The notes under the pieces: generated by a model | The model's input: the letters and a program-made list of their open reading frames with translations, nothing else | Databases searched by the model: none | Told to the model about the DNA's origin: nothing | Shown here: positions 45,652 through 55,144 of the stretch, one piece after another | Layout: each line of letters starts with the position of its first letter | Numbering within the stretch: position 1 is the stretch's first letter | Translations under genes and position numbers: made by a program | Origin: Furfurilactobacillus curtus | GTDB taxonomy: Bacteria; Bacillota; Bacilli; Lactobacillales; Lactobacillaceae | DNA: 64,000 nt | Assembly: GCF_045862785.1 (NCBI RefSeq) | Contig: NZ_BQXO01000001.1 | Location: 434,001 to 498,000, forward strand | Reading direction: 5' to 3'

Positions 45652-47079
45652 TTAGATATGGGTTGGGAAACCGATCGCAATGTCTGCAGCTTCTTGAATT
45701 GGTTCACTCAACGTTGGATGTGGGTGAATCGTCAAGGCAACATCCTCGGCGTTCATGTGTGAGTTGACCGCCAAGCTAAGTTCAGCAACTAAGTCACTCG
45801 CATCTGGACCAACGACTTGTGCACCAACAATTGTGTTGTCGTCTTTGGTTGTCACTAAGCGAACAAAACCATCTGCTTCGTCCATCGAAACGGCCCGAGC
45901 GTTACCAGCGAATGGGAACTTCGCGGTAGATACTTCCAAGCCCGCTTCTTTAGCTTCTGCCTGCGTGTAACCAACCGTAGCTAACTCTGGATCAGCAAAA
46001 CATACAGCAGGAACACTGACATAGTCGTTAGCTGTGTGATGACCAGCAATCGCACCAGCGGCAACTTTGCCATTGAAGAAAGCTTTGTGGGCCAATGCTG
46101 GACCATTGTTGACAATGTCGCCGACTGCATAGATATGCGGTGAAGCCGTTCGACCTTGGTCATCGACCTCAATGAAACCACGTTTATCTAACTTAATGTC
46201 AGTAAACTCTAGTCCCAAATTGTCTGTGTTCGGCTTTCTTCCAACCGTCACCATGCAGTAGTCGGCCTTCAATGTTTGCGGTTTGCCGTCAACTTCATAG
46301 GTAACAGTCACAGAAGTGTCATCTTGTTCAGACTTCTTCGCCATCGCACTGGTCACAACATCGACCTTGTGTGCCTTCAAATTCTTCAAGACAAGGGAAA
46401 CCATGTCTTTTTCGAAGTTAGGCAAGATGGATGGGGTTCCTTCTAAGATAGTCACGTGAGCACCTAAGTTGGCATAAGCACCAGCCAATTCAGTTCCCAC
46501 ATAACCACCACCGATAACGACTAATTCTTTAGGAATTTCTGGTAAGTTCAAGCCACCAGTTGAGTCAACGACCCGGCCTTCGAATTTAAAGTTAGGAATT
46601 TCTACTGGTCGCGAACCAGAGGCAATGATGAGGTCTTTAAAGGCAATTGTCCGACCAGTATCACGGCTCATGAATTGCTTTGGACCCGGTGCAATGACCC
46701 GCAATTGTGTATCAGAATCCATCGTTGCTTCACCACGAATGACTTCAACCTTGTGTTTCTTAAGCAGCATGGCAACACCACTAGTCATCCGGTCAACGAC
46801 CTTAGTTTGCTTCCAAGTTTGCGTCTTACTGAAGTCAATCTTAGCGTCAGCCGTCGTAATCCCGTAAGTTGAAGCATCTTTTGCTTCTTGCAAACGGTGA
46901 CCGGCTTGAATCAAGGCTTTCGATGGCACACAGCCAACGTTTAAACACACCCCACCAAGGGTTTCAGATTGTTCAATGACCGTGACTTGTTGACCTAGTT
47001 CAGCGGCCCGAATTGCGGCAACGTACCCACCAGGGCCCGCACCAATGATTACTGTTTCCTTTTGTTCAACATCAGCCAT
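45652..47079 (-). CDS. pdhD: Dihydrolipoamide dehydrogenase (E3)
   Basis: A 475-residue FAD-dependent disulfide oxidoreductase that reoxidises the lipoyl arms and makes NADH. GAGPGG binds FAD, the redox disulfide is Cys45-Cys50 (GGVCLNVGC), GGGYVGTE binds NAD, and HPHPTLSE supplies the catalytic His-Glu pair. ATG follows GGAGGG by 11 bases and lies seven bases after pdhC. Last gene of the operon. Confidence 0.96.
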   Translation of the reverse strand: MADVEQKETVIIGAGPGGYVAAIRAAELGQQVTVIEQSETLGGVCLNVGCVPSKALIQAGHRLQEAKDASTYGITTADAKIDFSKTQTWKQTKVVDRMTSGVAMLLKKHKVEVIRGEATMDSDTQLRVIAPGPKQFMSRDTGRTIAFKDLIIASGSRPVEIPNFKFEGRVVDSTGGLNLPEIPKELVVIGGGYVGTELAGAYANLGAHVTILEGTPSILPNFEKDMVSLVLKNLKAHKVDVVTSAMAKKSEQDDTSVTVTYEVDGKPQTLKADYCMVTVGRKPNTDNLGLEFTDIKLDKRGFIEVDDQGRTASPHIYAVGDIVNNGPALAHKAFFNGKVAAGAIAGHHTANDYVSVPAVCFADPELATVGYTQAEAKEAGLEVSTAKFPFAGNARAVSMDEADGFVRLVTTKDDNTIVGAQVVGPDASDLVAELSLAVNSHMNAEDVALTIHPHPTLSEPIQEAADIAIGFPTHI

Positions 47080-47086
47080 TATTCAA

Positions 47087-48415
47087 TCATCCCTCCATCA
47101 AAAGCATGTCTGGGTCGTGCAACAAGGCCTTCAATTCGTTCAAAGCCCGTTGTGCAGTTGCACCATCGATCAAACGGTGGTCGTAACTCAAGGACAGCTT
47201 CAACATATTACCAACGACGATTTCACCATCTTCGTTGACAATTGGTTCTTTTGCGATTTTACCAACACCCAAGATAGCAACTTCTGGGTAGTTAATAACT
47301 GGTGTGAACCAGCCGCCACCGATTGAACCAACGTTACTAATTGTAATGGAGCCACCGCTCATTTCAGCAGCAGACAACTTGTTATCTTGCGCTTTCTGAG
47401 TATTTTCAGTGATTTCCTTGGCAATGGCAAACATACCCTTAGCGTCAGCGTTCTTAACGTTTGGTACGTACAAGCCGTGGTCAGTATCGGTCGCAATTCC
47501 GATGTTGTAATAGTGCTTGTAAACGATTTCTTGCGTACTGTCATCAATTGATGCATTTAACGTTGGGAAATCTTTTAAGACCGCAACCAAAGCTTTAGCA
47601 ATGTACGGCAAGAAAGTTAAGTGAATATCGCGATCAGCGGCAGCAGCTTTGTACTTCTTACGGTTAGCCATCAATGCAGTAACGTCAACGTCGTCAAATG
47701 ACGTAACGTGTGGCGCAGTGTGCTTAGAAGTAACCATTGCTTTAGCAATTGCCTTACGCGTCATGGACATTGGTTCACGTGTTTCTAATTCGGGTGTCGC
47801 AGAAACGTATGGCTTGATTGGCGCAGCAGCAGTATCAGCAGTTGGTGCACCTGGGGCAGCTGGTGCAGGGGCAGCTGCTGGTGCAGCGCCGTTCTTAGCA
47901 GCATCAACGTCAGCTTTAGTCACTTGGCCATGCTTGCCTGATGGTGCCACAACCGTAATATCGACACCGTTATCACGAGCGTATTGGCGAACAGATGGCA
48001 TCGCAAGTACGAGCTTATTAGGATCGCTTAACACAGGATTAGCACTAGCTGTCGCAGCGGGCGCTGGTGCATCGGCTGGCGCTGGTGCGGCTTCAGGAGC
48101 CGGCGCTGGTGCGGCCTCTGCTGCTGGTGCGGCCTCTGCTGCTGGCGCAGCAGCCTCATCATCACCGGTATCAGCAGAACCATCATCGATTTCAACTAAC
48201 GTATCACCGATTTTGGCTGTTTCACCTGCTTGCATAAAAATCTTTTTAACCGTCCCAGACACTGGTGATGGTAATTCAGAGACAGACTTGTCATTTTGAA
48301 TTTCAACTAAGGTGTCATCTTCAGCAATCTTGTCGCCTTCTTTAACATCCCAAGCGGCAATTTCGCCTTCTGCCATTCCTTCACCAAGTTCTGGCATTTT
48401 GAATTTGTAGGACAT
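47087..48415 (-). CDS. pdhC: Dihydrolipoamide acetyltransferase (E2)
   Basis: A 442-residue E2 with a single lipoyl domain (about 1-78; lipoylated Lys in QNDKSVSE near 42), a long Ala/Pro-rich flexible linker (about 84-130), the peripheral subunit-binding domain (about 135-172), a second Ala/Pro linker and the catalytic acetyltransferase domain ending in DHRLIDG. ATG at 48415 is seven bases after AAGGAAG. It forms the complex core that accepts acetyl groups from PdhAB. Confidence 0.95.
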   Translation of the reverse strand: MSYKFKMPELGEGMAEGEIAAWDVKEGDKIAEDDTLVEIQNDKSVSELPSPVSGTVKKIFMQAGETAKIGDTLVEIDDGSADTGDDEAAAPAAEAAPAAEAAPAPAPEAAPAPADAPAPAATASANPVLSDPNKLVLAMPSVRQYARDNGVDITVVAPSGKHGQVTKADVDAAKNGAAPAAAPAPAAPGAPTADTAAAPIKPYVSATPELETREPMSMTRKAIAKAMVTSKHTAPHVTSFDDVDVTALMANRKKYKAAAADRDIHLTFLPYIAKALVAVLKDFPTLNASIDDSTQEIVYKHYYNIGIATDTDHGLYVPNVKNADAKGMFAIAKEITENTQKAQDNKLSAAEMSGGSITISNVGSIGGGWFTPVINYPEVAILGVGKIAKEPIVNEDGEIVVGNMLKLSLSYDHRLIDGATAQRALNELKALLHDPDMLLMEG

Positions 48416-48486
48416 GGAGTATCTTCCTTTCATCGAATTTCCGGAGTGTTCCGGACAATCGTTGGCTATTTAGCGTAGCCGCGCGT

Positions 48487-49464
48487 TTAGTAAGTCAAAA
48501 TTTCGCGAACCTTCGCCTCAATTTCAGCGGCATCAGGAATCCAGTCGTCTTCAGCTAAGGCAAATGGGTAAACACTGTCTGGCGCAGCTACGCGGCCAAT
48601 TGGCGCATCCAATGAAAGAATGTCATCTTCAGCAATATCGGAAACAACTGTGGCGCCAACCCCAGCCATGCGTTGTGCTTCTTGAACAACGACAACATGG
48701 TGTGTCTTGTCGATTGACTTGAAGATAGTGGCTGTGTCGATTGGTGATAGGGAAACTAAGTCGATGACTTCAACAGAAATATTTTCATCAGCCAACTTGT
48801 CTGCTACTTTAAGCGCTTCGTTAACTTCAGAACTATAAGCAACAACTGTAATGTCTGTCCCTTCACGCACAACTTTAGCTGTATCCAATGGAACCGTGTA
48901 CTTGTCATCTGGAACATCGGCCTTCATTGAACGATACAATTTCAGGTTTTCCATGAACAAGACAGGGTCATTGTTTTCAACAGCTGAGATCACAAGTCCC
49001 TTAGCATCATATGGGTTAGAAGGTGTAACTACCCGTAAACCTGGTACGCCAGTGAAGAAATTCTCCAAGTTGTCGGCATGCATTTCAGCCGTGTGAGTCC
49101 CACCACCAAATGGGGTCCGAATGGTGATTGGCATATTCTTCGTGTTACCAAAACGGAACCGTGTCCGTGCCATTTGTCCGGCAATCGAGTCGACTGCTTC
49201 AAATGTAAAGCCCATAAATTGGATTTCAGGTAATGGCCGCCAGCCAGTGGCCGCTAATCCCATTGCCAAGCCTAAAATACCTGATTCAGCTAATGGTGTG
49301 TCGAAGACCCGATCTTCACCATATTTGTCTTGTAACCCTTGAGTGGTACGGAAAACACCACCGTTTTTACCGACATCTTCACCGAAGATTAACGTCTTGT
49401 CATCGTCACTTAAGACCTGATCAAGTCCGTCAGTAATCGCTTGAATATAAGTTTTCGTAGCCAT
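48487..49464 (-). CDS. pdhB: Pyruvate dehydrogenase E1 component, beta subunit
   Basis: A 325-residue transketolase-like subunit (FGEDVGKNGGVF, TPLAESG and IRTPFGGG segments) that completes the thiamine diphosphate site with PdhA. It starts two bases after pdhA. The family match to pyruvate rather than branched-chain enzymes rests on the operon and overall sequence. Confidence 0.95.
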   Translation of the reverse strand: MATKTYIQAITDGLDQVLSDDDKTLIFGEDVGKNGGVFRTTQGLQDKYGEDRVFDTPLAESGILGLAMGLAATGWRPLPEIQFMGFTFEAVDSIAGQMARTRFRFGNTKNMPITIRTPFGGGTHTAEMHADNLENFFTGVPGLRVVTPSNPYDAKGLVISAVENNDPVLFMENLKLYRSMKADVPDDKYTVPLDTAKVVREGTDITVVAYSSEVNEALKVADKLADENISVEVIDLVSLSPIDTATIFKSIDKTHHVVVVQEAQRMAGVGATVVSDIAEDDILSLDAPIGRVAAPDSVYPFALAEDDWIPDAAEIEAKVREILTY

Positions 49465-49466
49465 GA

Positions 49467-50585
49467 TTACTTCGACTCCTTTGCTTCAAATTCGGCAATT
49501 TGTGCCGCAATGTTCGGAGTTGGTACTTCGAACGTGTTCTTCAATAATTCAACATTAGTTTGTTTTGGTTCACCATCAGCAGCCTTCAATGCTGCTTTGA
49601 AGTCAGCCTTGCATTGATCCGTGTAGTCACTTTCTTGCTGATCAGACCAAAGACCTTTATCAGCTAAAACTTTTCGTAAACGAATTAATGGGTCAATATC
49701 ATGCCATGGCTTCTCTTCTTCTTTAGTCCGGTAACGCGAAGGATCGTCACCAGCAGAACTGTGAGCGCCATAACGATAAGTTAATGTTTCAATTAAGACA
49801 GGACCATTGCCAGCAGCAGCAAAGTCACGAGCAGCCTTGGAAACAGCGTAAACGGCAAGAATGTCCATCCCATCAACTTGAACAGATGGAATTCCGGCAG
49901 CGACCGCTTTTTGAGCGAGTGTCTTGGCAGCAGTCTGCTTCTCACGAGGAACAGAAATGGCGAATCCATTGTTTTGAACAAAGGCAACCAATGGTGCTTG
50001 GAAAGCACCAGCGAAGTTCAAACCTTCATAGGTGTCCCCTTGCGAAGTCCCACCGTCACCGGTATAAACGAACGCAACGTTCTTTTCACCGTTCTTCTTA
50101 ATTCCTAAAGCGGCACCGGCGGCTTCAACGTATTGGGCGCCAATGATGATTTGTGGCATCCATGCACGATACTTTTCATCATAAATGTTGCCTAAAACGT
50201 GACCACGTGACCAAAGGTATCCTTTTTCAACCGAACTACCATGCTGAATTAACTGTGGTAAGTCTCGGTAAGCAGGGAATAGGAAATCTTGTGGTTCAAA
50301 GGCGGAAACACTCCCCATTTCACTGGCTTCTTCACCAGCAGTTGGCGCATAGAATCCTAACCGTCCTTGACGAGAGAAGTTCATCGTTTGTTCATGCAAT
50401 GCACGTTCCCAAACCATCTTCTTCATAAAATCAACCAGTTGGTCATCACTAAAACTATTGAAGACCTCTTGATTTACAACTTTGGCAGAACCGTCTAAAA
50501 CTTGCACCGGTTTGTAGTCACTGCCTAAGTTATTCTTGATCGCAGCGAAGTCTACAATTGGCTTAGATGAATCGTTGTTTGCCAT
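49467..50585 (-). CDS. pdhA: Pyruvate dehydrogenase E1 component, alpha subunit
   Basis: A 372-residue subunit that decarboxylates pyruvate. The thiamine diphosphate motif runs from GDGGTSQGD to the conserved QNN, and the regulatory-loop YRYGAHSSAGDDPSRYR is present. ATG at 50585 is ten bases after GGAA, chosen over a GTG three codons upstream. It is first in pdhABCD and follows a complex control region. Confidence 0.95.
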   Translation of the reverse strand: MANNDSSKPIVDFAAIKNNLGSDYKPVQVLDGSAKVVNQEVFNSFSDDQLVDFMKKMVWERALHEQTMNFSRQGRLGFYAPTAGEEASEMGSVSAFEPQDFLFPAYRDLPQLIQHGSSVEKGYLWSRGHVLGNIYDEKYRAWMPQIIIGAQYVEAAGAALGIKKNGEKNVAFVYTGDGGTSQGDTYEGLNFAGAFQAPLVAFVQNNGFAISVPREKQTAAKTLAQKAVAAGIPSVQVDGMDILAVYAVSKAARDFAAAGNGPVLIETLTYRYGAHSSAGDDPSRYRTKEEEKPWHDIDPLIRLRKVLADKGLWSDQQESDYTDQCKADFKAALKAADGEPKQTNVELLKNTFEVPTPNIAAQIAEFEAKESK

Positions 50586-50658
50586 AATGCACACATTCCT
50601 TTCTATTTCTTGATGACAGCTGACACTCGTTCACTGTCTAATAAATTCAGTCAACAAA

Positions 50659-50672
50659 TGTATGCGCTTTCA
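50659..50672 (-). promoter_or_regulatory. cre-like catabolite response element at pdh
   Basis: TGAAAGCGCATACA on the minus strand matches the CcpA site TGWNANCGNTNWCA at all but one fixed position. It lies a few bases downstream of the predicted start point, where CcpA would block elongation. Confidence 0.6.
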
Positions 50673-50685
50673 TCTTTCACGACTT

Positions 50686-50715
50686 ATTGTAACGCGTTAC
50701 AGAATCGCAATGCAA
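50686..50715 (-). promoter_or_regulatory. pdh promoter with overlapping 14-bp palindrome
   Basis: On the minus strand TTGCAT (50710-50715) and TACAAT (50686-50691) are 18 bases apart. The perfect palindrome TGTAACGCGTTACA (50688-50701) covers the -10 and part of the spacer, a typical repressor operator position. The cognate regulator is unknown. Confidence 0.65.
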
Positions 50716-51233
50716 GGGTTTTCAAAATTGTTAAATAGGTCACAAGCCCTTTCTCTTGTCTTCAAAAACTTGTGAAGTTTTTGAACAGTATCCTTAACAA
50801 CTGTATAGCAAGTCCCTTGCAACCGACCAGTCACGAGTTCCTCTATTGATCCCTTTGTCCAAAATTGCTATTTTCATCCCACTTTCAATATTCACAAGCT
50901 TCAATGCATGGTCGCTGAAAACGGCGTGACAATCATCGTGATTTCGACTTATTGTTTAAACATTCACTATATTTGTCGTCTAAAACTTGCTTGTTCTGCA
51001 GGTAGGCCTGGGTATTATACTAAGACTAAAAAATCGTCAAACCTCAACCGCCGCTAAGGCTACCCTTGGATGACCTGATTGCGTATGGTACACTAAAATC
51101 AATGAGTGAAACAAGTTTACGGTCAGTTAAAACCATTTGGAATGCTTTGACGATCAGTAATGAAAGTTCAACTTAATTCGTTTACGACCCAAAAAACATT
51201 TTGACCGAATTATAATTTAGGAGGCACTTGCGC

Positions 51234-51845
51234 GTGATTTTAATGGAAGATATTATTCGAGACGGTAATCCGACCTTACGGAAATACGCGGAAAAGGTGG
51301 CCTTCCCGCTTAATGATGAAAATCGTCAGCTAGCTGCTGACATGATGGAATATTTAGAGGTGAGCCAAGACCCGGAACAAGCTGAAAAATATCAACTACG
51401 TGCGGGTGTCGGGCTAGCTGCTCCTCAAGTTGATGTGTCTCTTCAAATGGCGGCCGTCTTGGTCCCATCTGCCGTCGAGCCCGAAGATCCTGATGATCAA
51501 GCGTCAATTGCCGAAGCTGCCAAGACTGCTCGCGATAATCCAATATTCAAAGAAGTCATCATTAACCCAGTTATCGTCAGTCAATCCGTTCAACAAGCGG
51601 CGTTGACAGAAGGTGAAGGCTGTTTATCCGTTGATGATGAGCATCCTGGCTATGTTCCCCACGCTGACCGCATTACGTTGCGTTACCAGGACCTCGATGG
51701 TAATGAACACAAAATTCGTTTAAAAGATTATCCTGCCATTGTGTGCCAGCATGAAATTGATCATCTCCATGGTGTTTTATTTTATGACCACATCAATCAA
51801 GCTGAACCCTTCGACGCTGAAGATGGCACTTTATTGATTGGCTAA
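51234..51845 (+). CDS. def: Peptide deformylase
   Basis: A 203-residue metalloenzyme that removes the formyl group from new N-termini. Motif 1 is GVGLAAPQ (58-65), motif 2 EGCLS and motif 3 QHEIDHLHG, all intact. The acidic insertion between motifs 1 and 2 marks the Gram-positive type 2 form. GTG at 51234 is nine bases after AGGAGG; a TTG two codons upstream is too close to that site. Confidence 0.95.
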   Translation: MILMEDIIRDGNPTLRKYAEKVAFPLNDENRQLAADMMEYLEVSQDPEQAEKYQLRAGVGLAAPQVDVSLQMAAVLVPSAVEPEDPDDQASIAEAAKTARDNPIFKEVIINPVIVSQSVQQAALTEGEGCLSVDDEHPGYVPHADRITLRYQDLDGNEHKIRLKDYPAIVCQHEIDHLHGVLFYDHINQAEPFDAEDGTLLIG

Positions 51846-51908
51846 CTAGCTAAACTTTAATGAAACAATGTCGATTCTTGATCATTGGAAAATAACTTCA
51901 TCTACTAT

Positions 51909-51952
51909 AAAAGTAGCTTGGCAAACAAAAATTTGTTTGCCAAGCTACTTTT
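51909..51952. terminator. Bidirectional terminator after def
   Basis: AAAAGTAGCTTGGCAAAC and its complement form a long stem with T-rich ends. On the minus strand it directly follows the stop codon of the decayed gene. Confidence 0.87.
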
Positions 51953-52250
51953 ACGTTAAATCAATCAAATTTGCATCACGATACATTTGACGTTTATACA
52001 ATCCACCAATTTTGCTAACAAACAAGGCCGTTTTTCCCAGTCCCCTTAGCTTCAGTTTGCCACCCAATTCAGATCGGACATTCCAACTTTTAATGTGTTC
52101 TCATTCGATTTAGGAATTGTAATTTTTGCTCGTCGCGTTAATCTAGCCACACTAATTAATGGCGCTTCATAATTCTACCAACACTTCTCTTCTGCCTTTG
52201 TCGATAGACTTGATCGCTTCACACCGAGAGCATCGGAAATCTCCTAATTA
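51951..52250 (-). pseudogene. Possible decayed gene (stop codon and frameshift)
   Basis: Reading the minus strand gives protein-like text in two frames. One frame has EISDALGVKRSSL, an in-frame TAG, then SVARLTRRAKITIPKS up to a TGA at 52052-52054. A second frame continues GLGKTALFVSKIGGLYKRQM to a TAA at 51951-51953. That TAA abuts a strong terminator, as a real gene end would. I do not recognise the family. It also accounts for the otherwise empty 51846-52247. Confidence 0.35.
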
Positions 52251-52784
52251 TTCAGCTCGATTAGTGCTTTGCGATGAGTCTACTTGAGAGGCATTGAGTT
52301 TGCGTAAATCCTGGACGTATTCGATCGTCGCTTCATTAACTAAATAGGCAATATCAATATGCAAACGCTGTTCAAACAACCATAAATCAGTGACAACAAA
52401 AGTTGGTTGATCTGTTTTGACTCGTTTAATGTGGTTTGCTAAGGCATATTCGCCGAGTGCATTATTGACCGGCCGGCGCAAGTTAGGCAATTGTGCAGCG
52501 GTTAGCTCACCGTCTGGCAGTTCGTATTCAAAGTCCATCACGCCACGTCCCCAGACGTCAGCAACTGTCTCAGACTTTGTAAACGTCTGCTGATCACTAG
52601 CTAACCAGCCTTCACTAACAAGTTGCTTCAACACATTTCGCATGGCCTGATCAGTCACCTGTTGAGCGTCATTTCTGACAATCGCCGTTGCTCGACGAAT
52701 AATCAATCGATGAATGTAGTGATATACCAAGTAAGCTAAGACCAATCCAATAATTATCGTCACCAATAATGTCAAAGTTGCCAC
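52248..52784 (-). CDS. Membrane-anchored protein of unknown function
   Basis: A 178-residue protein with one N-terminal helix (about 5-25) followed by a basic stretch (HRLIIRRAT) and a soluble cytoplasmic-type domain (about 35-165). I do not recognise the family. GTG start follows AGGAAAG by four bases. It stands alone, divergent from rpoY. Confidence 0.7.
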   Translation of the reverse strand: MATLTLLVTIIIGLVLAYLVYHYIHRLIIRRATAIVRNDAQQVTDQAMRNVLKQLVSEGWLASDQQTFTKSETVADVWGRGVMDFEYELPDGELTAAQLPNLRRPVNNALGEYALANHIKRVKTDQPTFVVTDLWLFEQRLHIDIAYLVNEATIEYVQDLRKLNASQVDSSQSTNRAE

Positions 52785-53025
52785 CCACTTTCCTATTCAT
52801 ATTCTATCACAAACACTGGCCATTCCGTTGTTATCACCGGTCCAGTTAGTGTACATCAGTTACGGGCTATGTTAATATAGAACGCAAATGTTGTGATTTC
52901 ACAACCATGTTCGGGAGAAAACCTTATATCAACATTGGACTAGTAACTCACGCTTGCTAGTCTGGTTCTTGATGCACCAAAAATAACCATTTATTTTTTT
53001 ATTTATTTATAGAGGAGATTTTACG

Positions 53026-53238
53026 ATGATTTTTAAAGTTTATTATCAAGATTCTAAAATTCGGAACCCTAAACGTGAGGACACCCACTCATTATATTTG
53101 GATGCTGAAAATGAGGCCGCTGCTATGAGTGCCGTGGAGGCCCACACAGACTACAACGTGGAATCCATCGAAGCGCTTGAAGGTAACGCCTTAGACTATG
53201 AACAACAAGGCGCCAACTACAAACTCACGGAGTTTTAG
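53026..53238 (+). CDS. rpoY: RNA polymerase epsilon subunit
   Basis: A 70-residue acidic protein matching RpoY/YkzG (DUF1447), an accessory subunit of Bacillota RNA polymerase: it opens MIFKVYYQDSKIRNPKRE and ends YKLTEF. ATG follows GAGGAG. It lies three bases before rnjA, the conserved order in Bacillus and lactobacilli. Confidence 0.92.
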   Translation: MIFKVYYQDSKIRNPKREDTHSLYLDAENEAAAMSAVEAHTDYNVESIEALEGNALDYEQQGANYKLTEF

Positions 53239-53241
53239 TCC

Positions 53242-54981
53242 ATGGCGAAACTCAATTTAAAAAACAATGAAACTGCCGTTTACGCCGTCGGTGGTTTGGG
53301 TGAAATTGGTAAAAACACGTATGGCGTTCAGTTTCAAGACGAAATCATTGTAATTGATGCCGGCATTAAGTTCCCCGAAGACGAATTGCTGGGAATTGAT
53401 TACGTCATTCCGGACTATTCGTACTTGAAACAAAATGAAAGCAAAATTAAGGCCCTCGTTATTACCCATGGTCACGAGGATCACATTGGTGGGATTCCTT
53501 TCCTATTACAGCAGATCCATGTGCCAATTTATGCTGGTCCACTACCAATGGCCTTAATCAAGAACAAATTAGAAGAACATGGCCTCTTACAAACGACTGA
53601 ATTGCACGAAATCAATGAAGACACCGTGCTGAAATTTCGTAAAACAAGTGTGTCGTTCTTCCGAACCACCCATAGTATTCCAGATACGCTAGGAGTCGCG
53701 GTAAAGACACCTTCTGGAACCATTGTGCAAACGGGTGACTTTAAGTTCGATCTCACCCCGATTAACACGCCCTCACCTAACCTACAGCGGATGGCGAAAC
53801 TCGGCGAAGAAGGCGTGCTTGCCTTATTATCAGATTCAACCAACGCTGAACGTCCTGAGTTCACTAAGTCTGAACGCTGGGTCAGTCAATCAATCCACAA
53901 ATTATTTGATAAAATCGACGGTCGAATCATCTTTGCGACCTTTGCTTCAAATATTTCCCGAATTGAGCAAGCTGCTGAGGCGGCGATCCAACACCATCGT
54001 AAAATTGCTGTGTTTGGTCGTTCAATGGAAGCTGCCATTGTCAATGGTCGCGAGCTGGGTTATTTGAATATTCCTGATGATATTTTAGTTGACGCTTCAG
54101 AACTCCGAAACTTACCGGCCAATGAAACTTTGATTCTATGTACAGGCTCTCAGGGTGAACCGATGGCTGCCCTTTCACGGATTGCCAACGGTACTCACCG
54201 ACAAATTTCCATCCAACCGAATGACACGGTCATCTTTTCCAGTAATCCAATCCCTGGGAATACGACGAGTGTGAACCGCGTCATTAACGAATTGGAAGAG
54301 GCCGGCGCTGAGGTCATTCATGGTGCCGTTAACAACATCCATACTTCTGGACATGGTGGCCAAGTTGATCAAGAGTTAATGTTACGGTTAATTAAGCCCA
54401 AGTATTTCATGCCAATTCATGGTGAGTATCGGATGCAGAAAATCCATACACAATTGGCTGAGCTTTGTGATGTCCCGGATGACCATTCGTTTATCATGGA
54501 AAATGGAGATGTGCTGGCCTTAACGGCTGATTCAGCTCGAATTGCCGGTCATTTCAATGCTGGTGACGTCTACGTTGATGGTAACGGTGTTGGGGATATT
54601 GGCAACGTCGTCTTACACGATCGGCAGATGCTGTCTGAAGAAGGTCTCGTTGTGGTCGTTGCCACGATTGATTTAAAGAATAAAGAGATTCAAGCCGGTC
54701 CAGACCTACTTAGTCGCGGTTTTGTCTACATGAGAGAATCCGGCGACATGATCAATGAGGGCCGGCGGCGCGTGTTCAGAACTATCCGTCGTGCGATGAA
54801 GGATGGTAATGCCACGGAAGCCTCAATTCGGACTGCGATTATTGATGATTTGCAAAGTTTTCTCTATGAGAAAACTGAACGACATCCATTGATTCTACCC
54901 GAATTAATCATGACCAGTACCAACGCTAAGCCTGCCGTTAAGAAGCGTCAGGCCACAAAAAAGGCGTCTACTGAAGCCTAA
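53242..54981 (+). CDS. rnjA: Ribonuclease J1
   Basis: A 579-residue endo- and 5'-3' exoribonuclease central to mRNA decay and rRNA maturation. The metal-binding motif HGHEDHIGG is intact, as are SDSTNAE, HTSGHGGQ and the PIHGEYR segment of the beta-CASP domain; a C-terminal domain with a Lys/Ala tail follows. ATG is nine bases after GGAG within the end of rpoY. The partner RnjB is encoded at 29251-30969. Confidence 0.95.
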   Translation: MAKLNLKNNETAVYAVGGLGEIGKNTYGVQFQDEIIVIDAGIKFPEDELLGIDYVIPDYSYLKQNESKIKALVITHGHEDHIGGIPFLLQQIHVPIYAGPLPMALIKNKLEEHGLLQTTELHEINEDTVLKFRKTSVSFFRTTHSIPDTLGVAVKTPSGTIVQTGDFKFDLTPINTPSPNLQRMAKLGEEGVLALLSDSTNAERPEFTKSERWVSQSIHKLFDKIDGRIIFATFASNISRIEQAAEAAIQHHRKIAVFGRSMEAAIVNGRELGYLNIPDDILVDASELRNLPANETLILCTGSQGEPMAALSRIANGTHRQISIQPNDTVIFSSNPIPGNTTSVNRVINELEEAGAEVIHGAVNNIHTSGHGGQVDQELMLRLIKPKYFMPIHGEYRMQKIHTQLAELCDVPDDHSFIMENGDVLALTADSARIAGHFNAGDVYVDGNGVGDIGNVVLHDRQMLSEEGLVVVVATIDLKNKEIQAGPDLLSRGFVYMRESGDMINEGRRRVFRTIRRAMKDGNATEASIRTAIIDDLQSFLYEKTERHPLILPELIMTSTNAKPAVKKRQATKKASTEA

Positions 54982-54993
54982 TACTAGACCATT

Positions 54994-55035
54994 AAGCACT
55001 ACCTTTTCACGATTTGAAGAGGTAGTGCTTTTTTT
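54994..55035 (+). terminator. rpoY-rnjA terminator
   Basis: AAGCACTACCT and AGGTAGTGCTT enclose a loop before seven T. Confidence 0.85.
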
Positions 55036-55144
55036 GGCCATTTTGCTAAAAGTTATCTTTACAATCTGACTTTTCATTTCGTTACTATTACTGTAAGCGT
55101 GGCCACCCTTACAAAACTAAAACAGTCCAAAGGAGACTAACTTC

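Larger units (their letters stand above)
50586..51233. other. Gene-free divergent control region between pdhA and def
   Basis: Besides the pdh promoter, operator and cre-like site, it holds a second copy of CGACTTATTGT (50945-50955; first at 50680-50690), in the same register followed by the palindrome TGTTTAAACA (50953-50962). A TATAAT at 51211-51216 lies too close to the def ribosome binding site to be a certain promoter. No gene is seen. Confidence 0.6.

Noticed and set aside
47649..48299. Long plus-strand open frame opposite pdhC, rich in Ala and Gly
   Set aside because: It is the antisense shadow of the Ala/Pro-rich E2 linker, has no ribosome binding site, and the minus-strand gene is certain.
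50688..50701. Palindrome at pdh taken as a CcpA cre site
   Set aside because: The centre is GC instead of CG, so two fixed cre positions fail; it is listed as an unknown operator instead.
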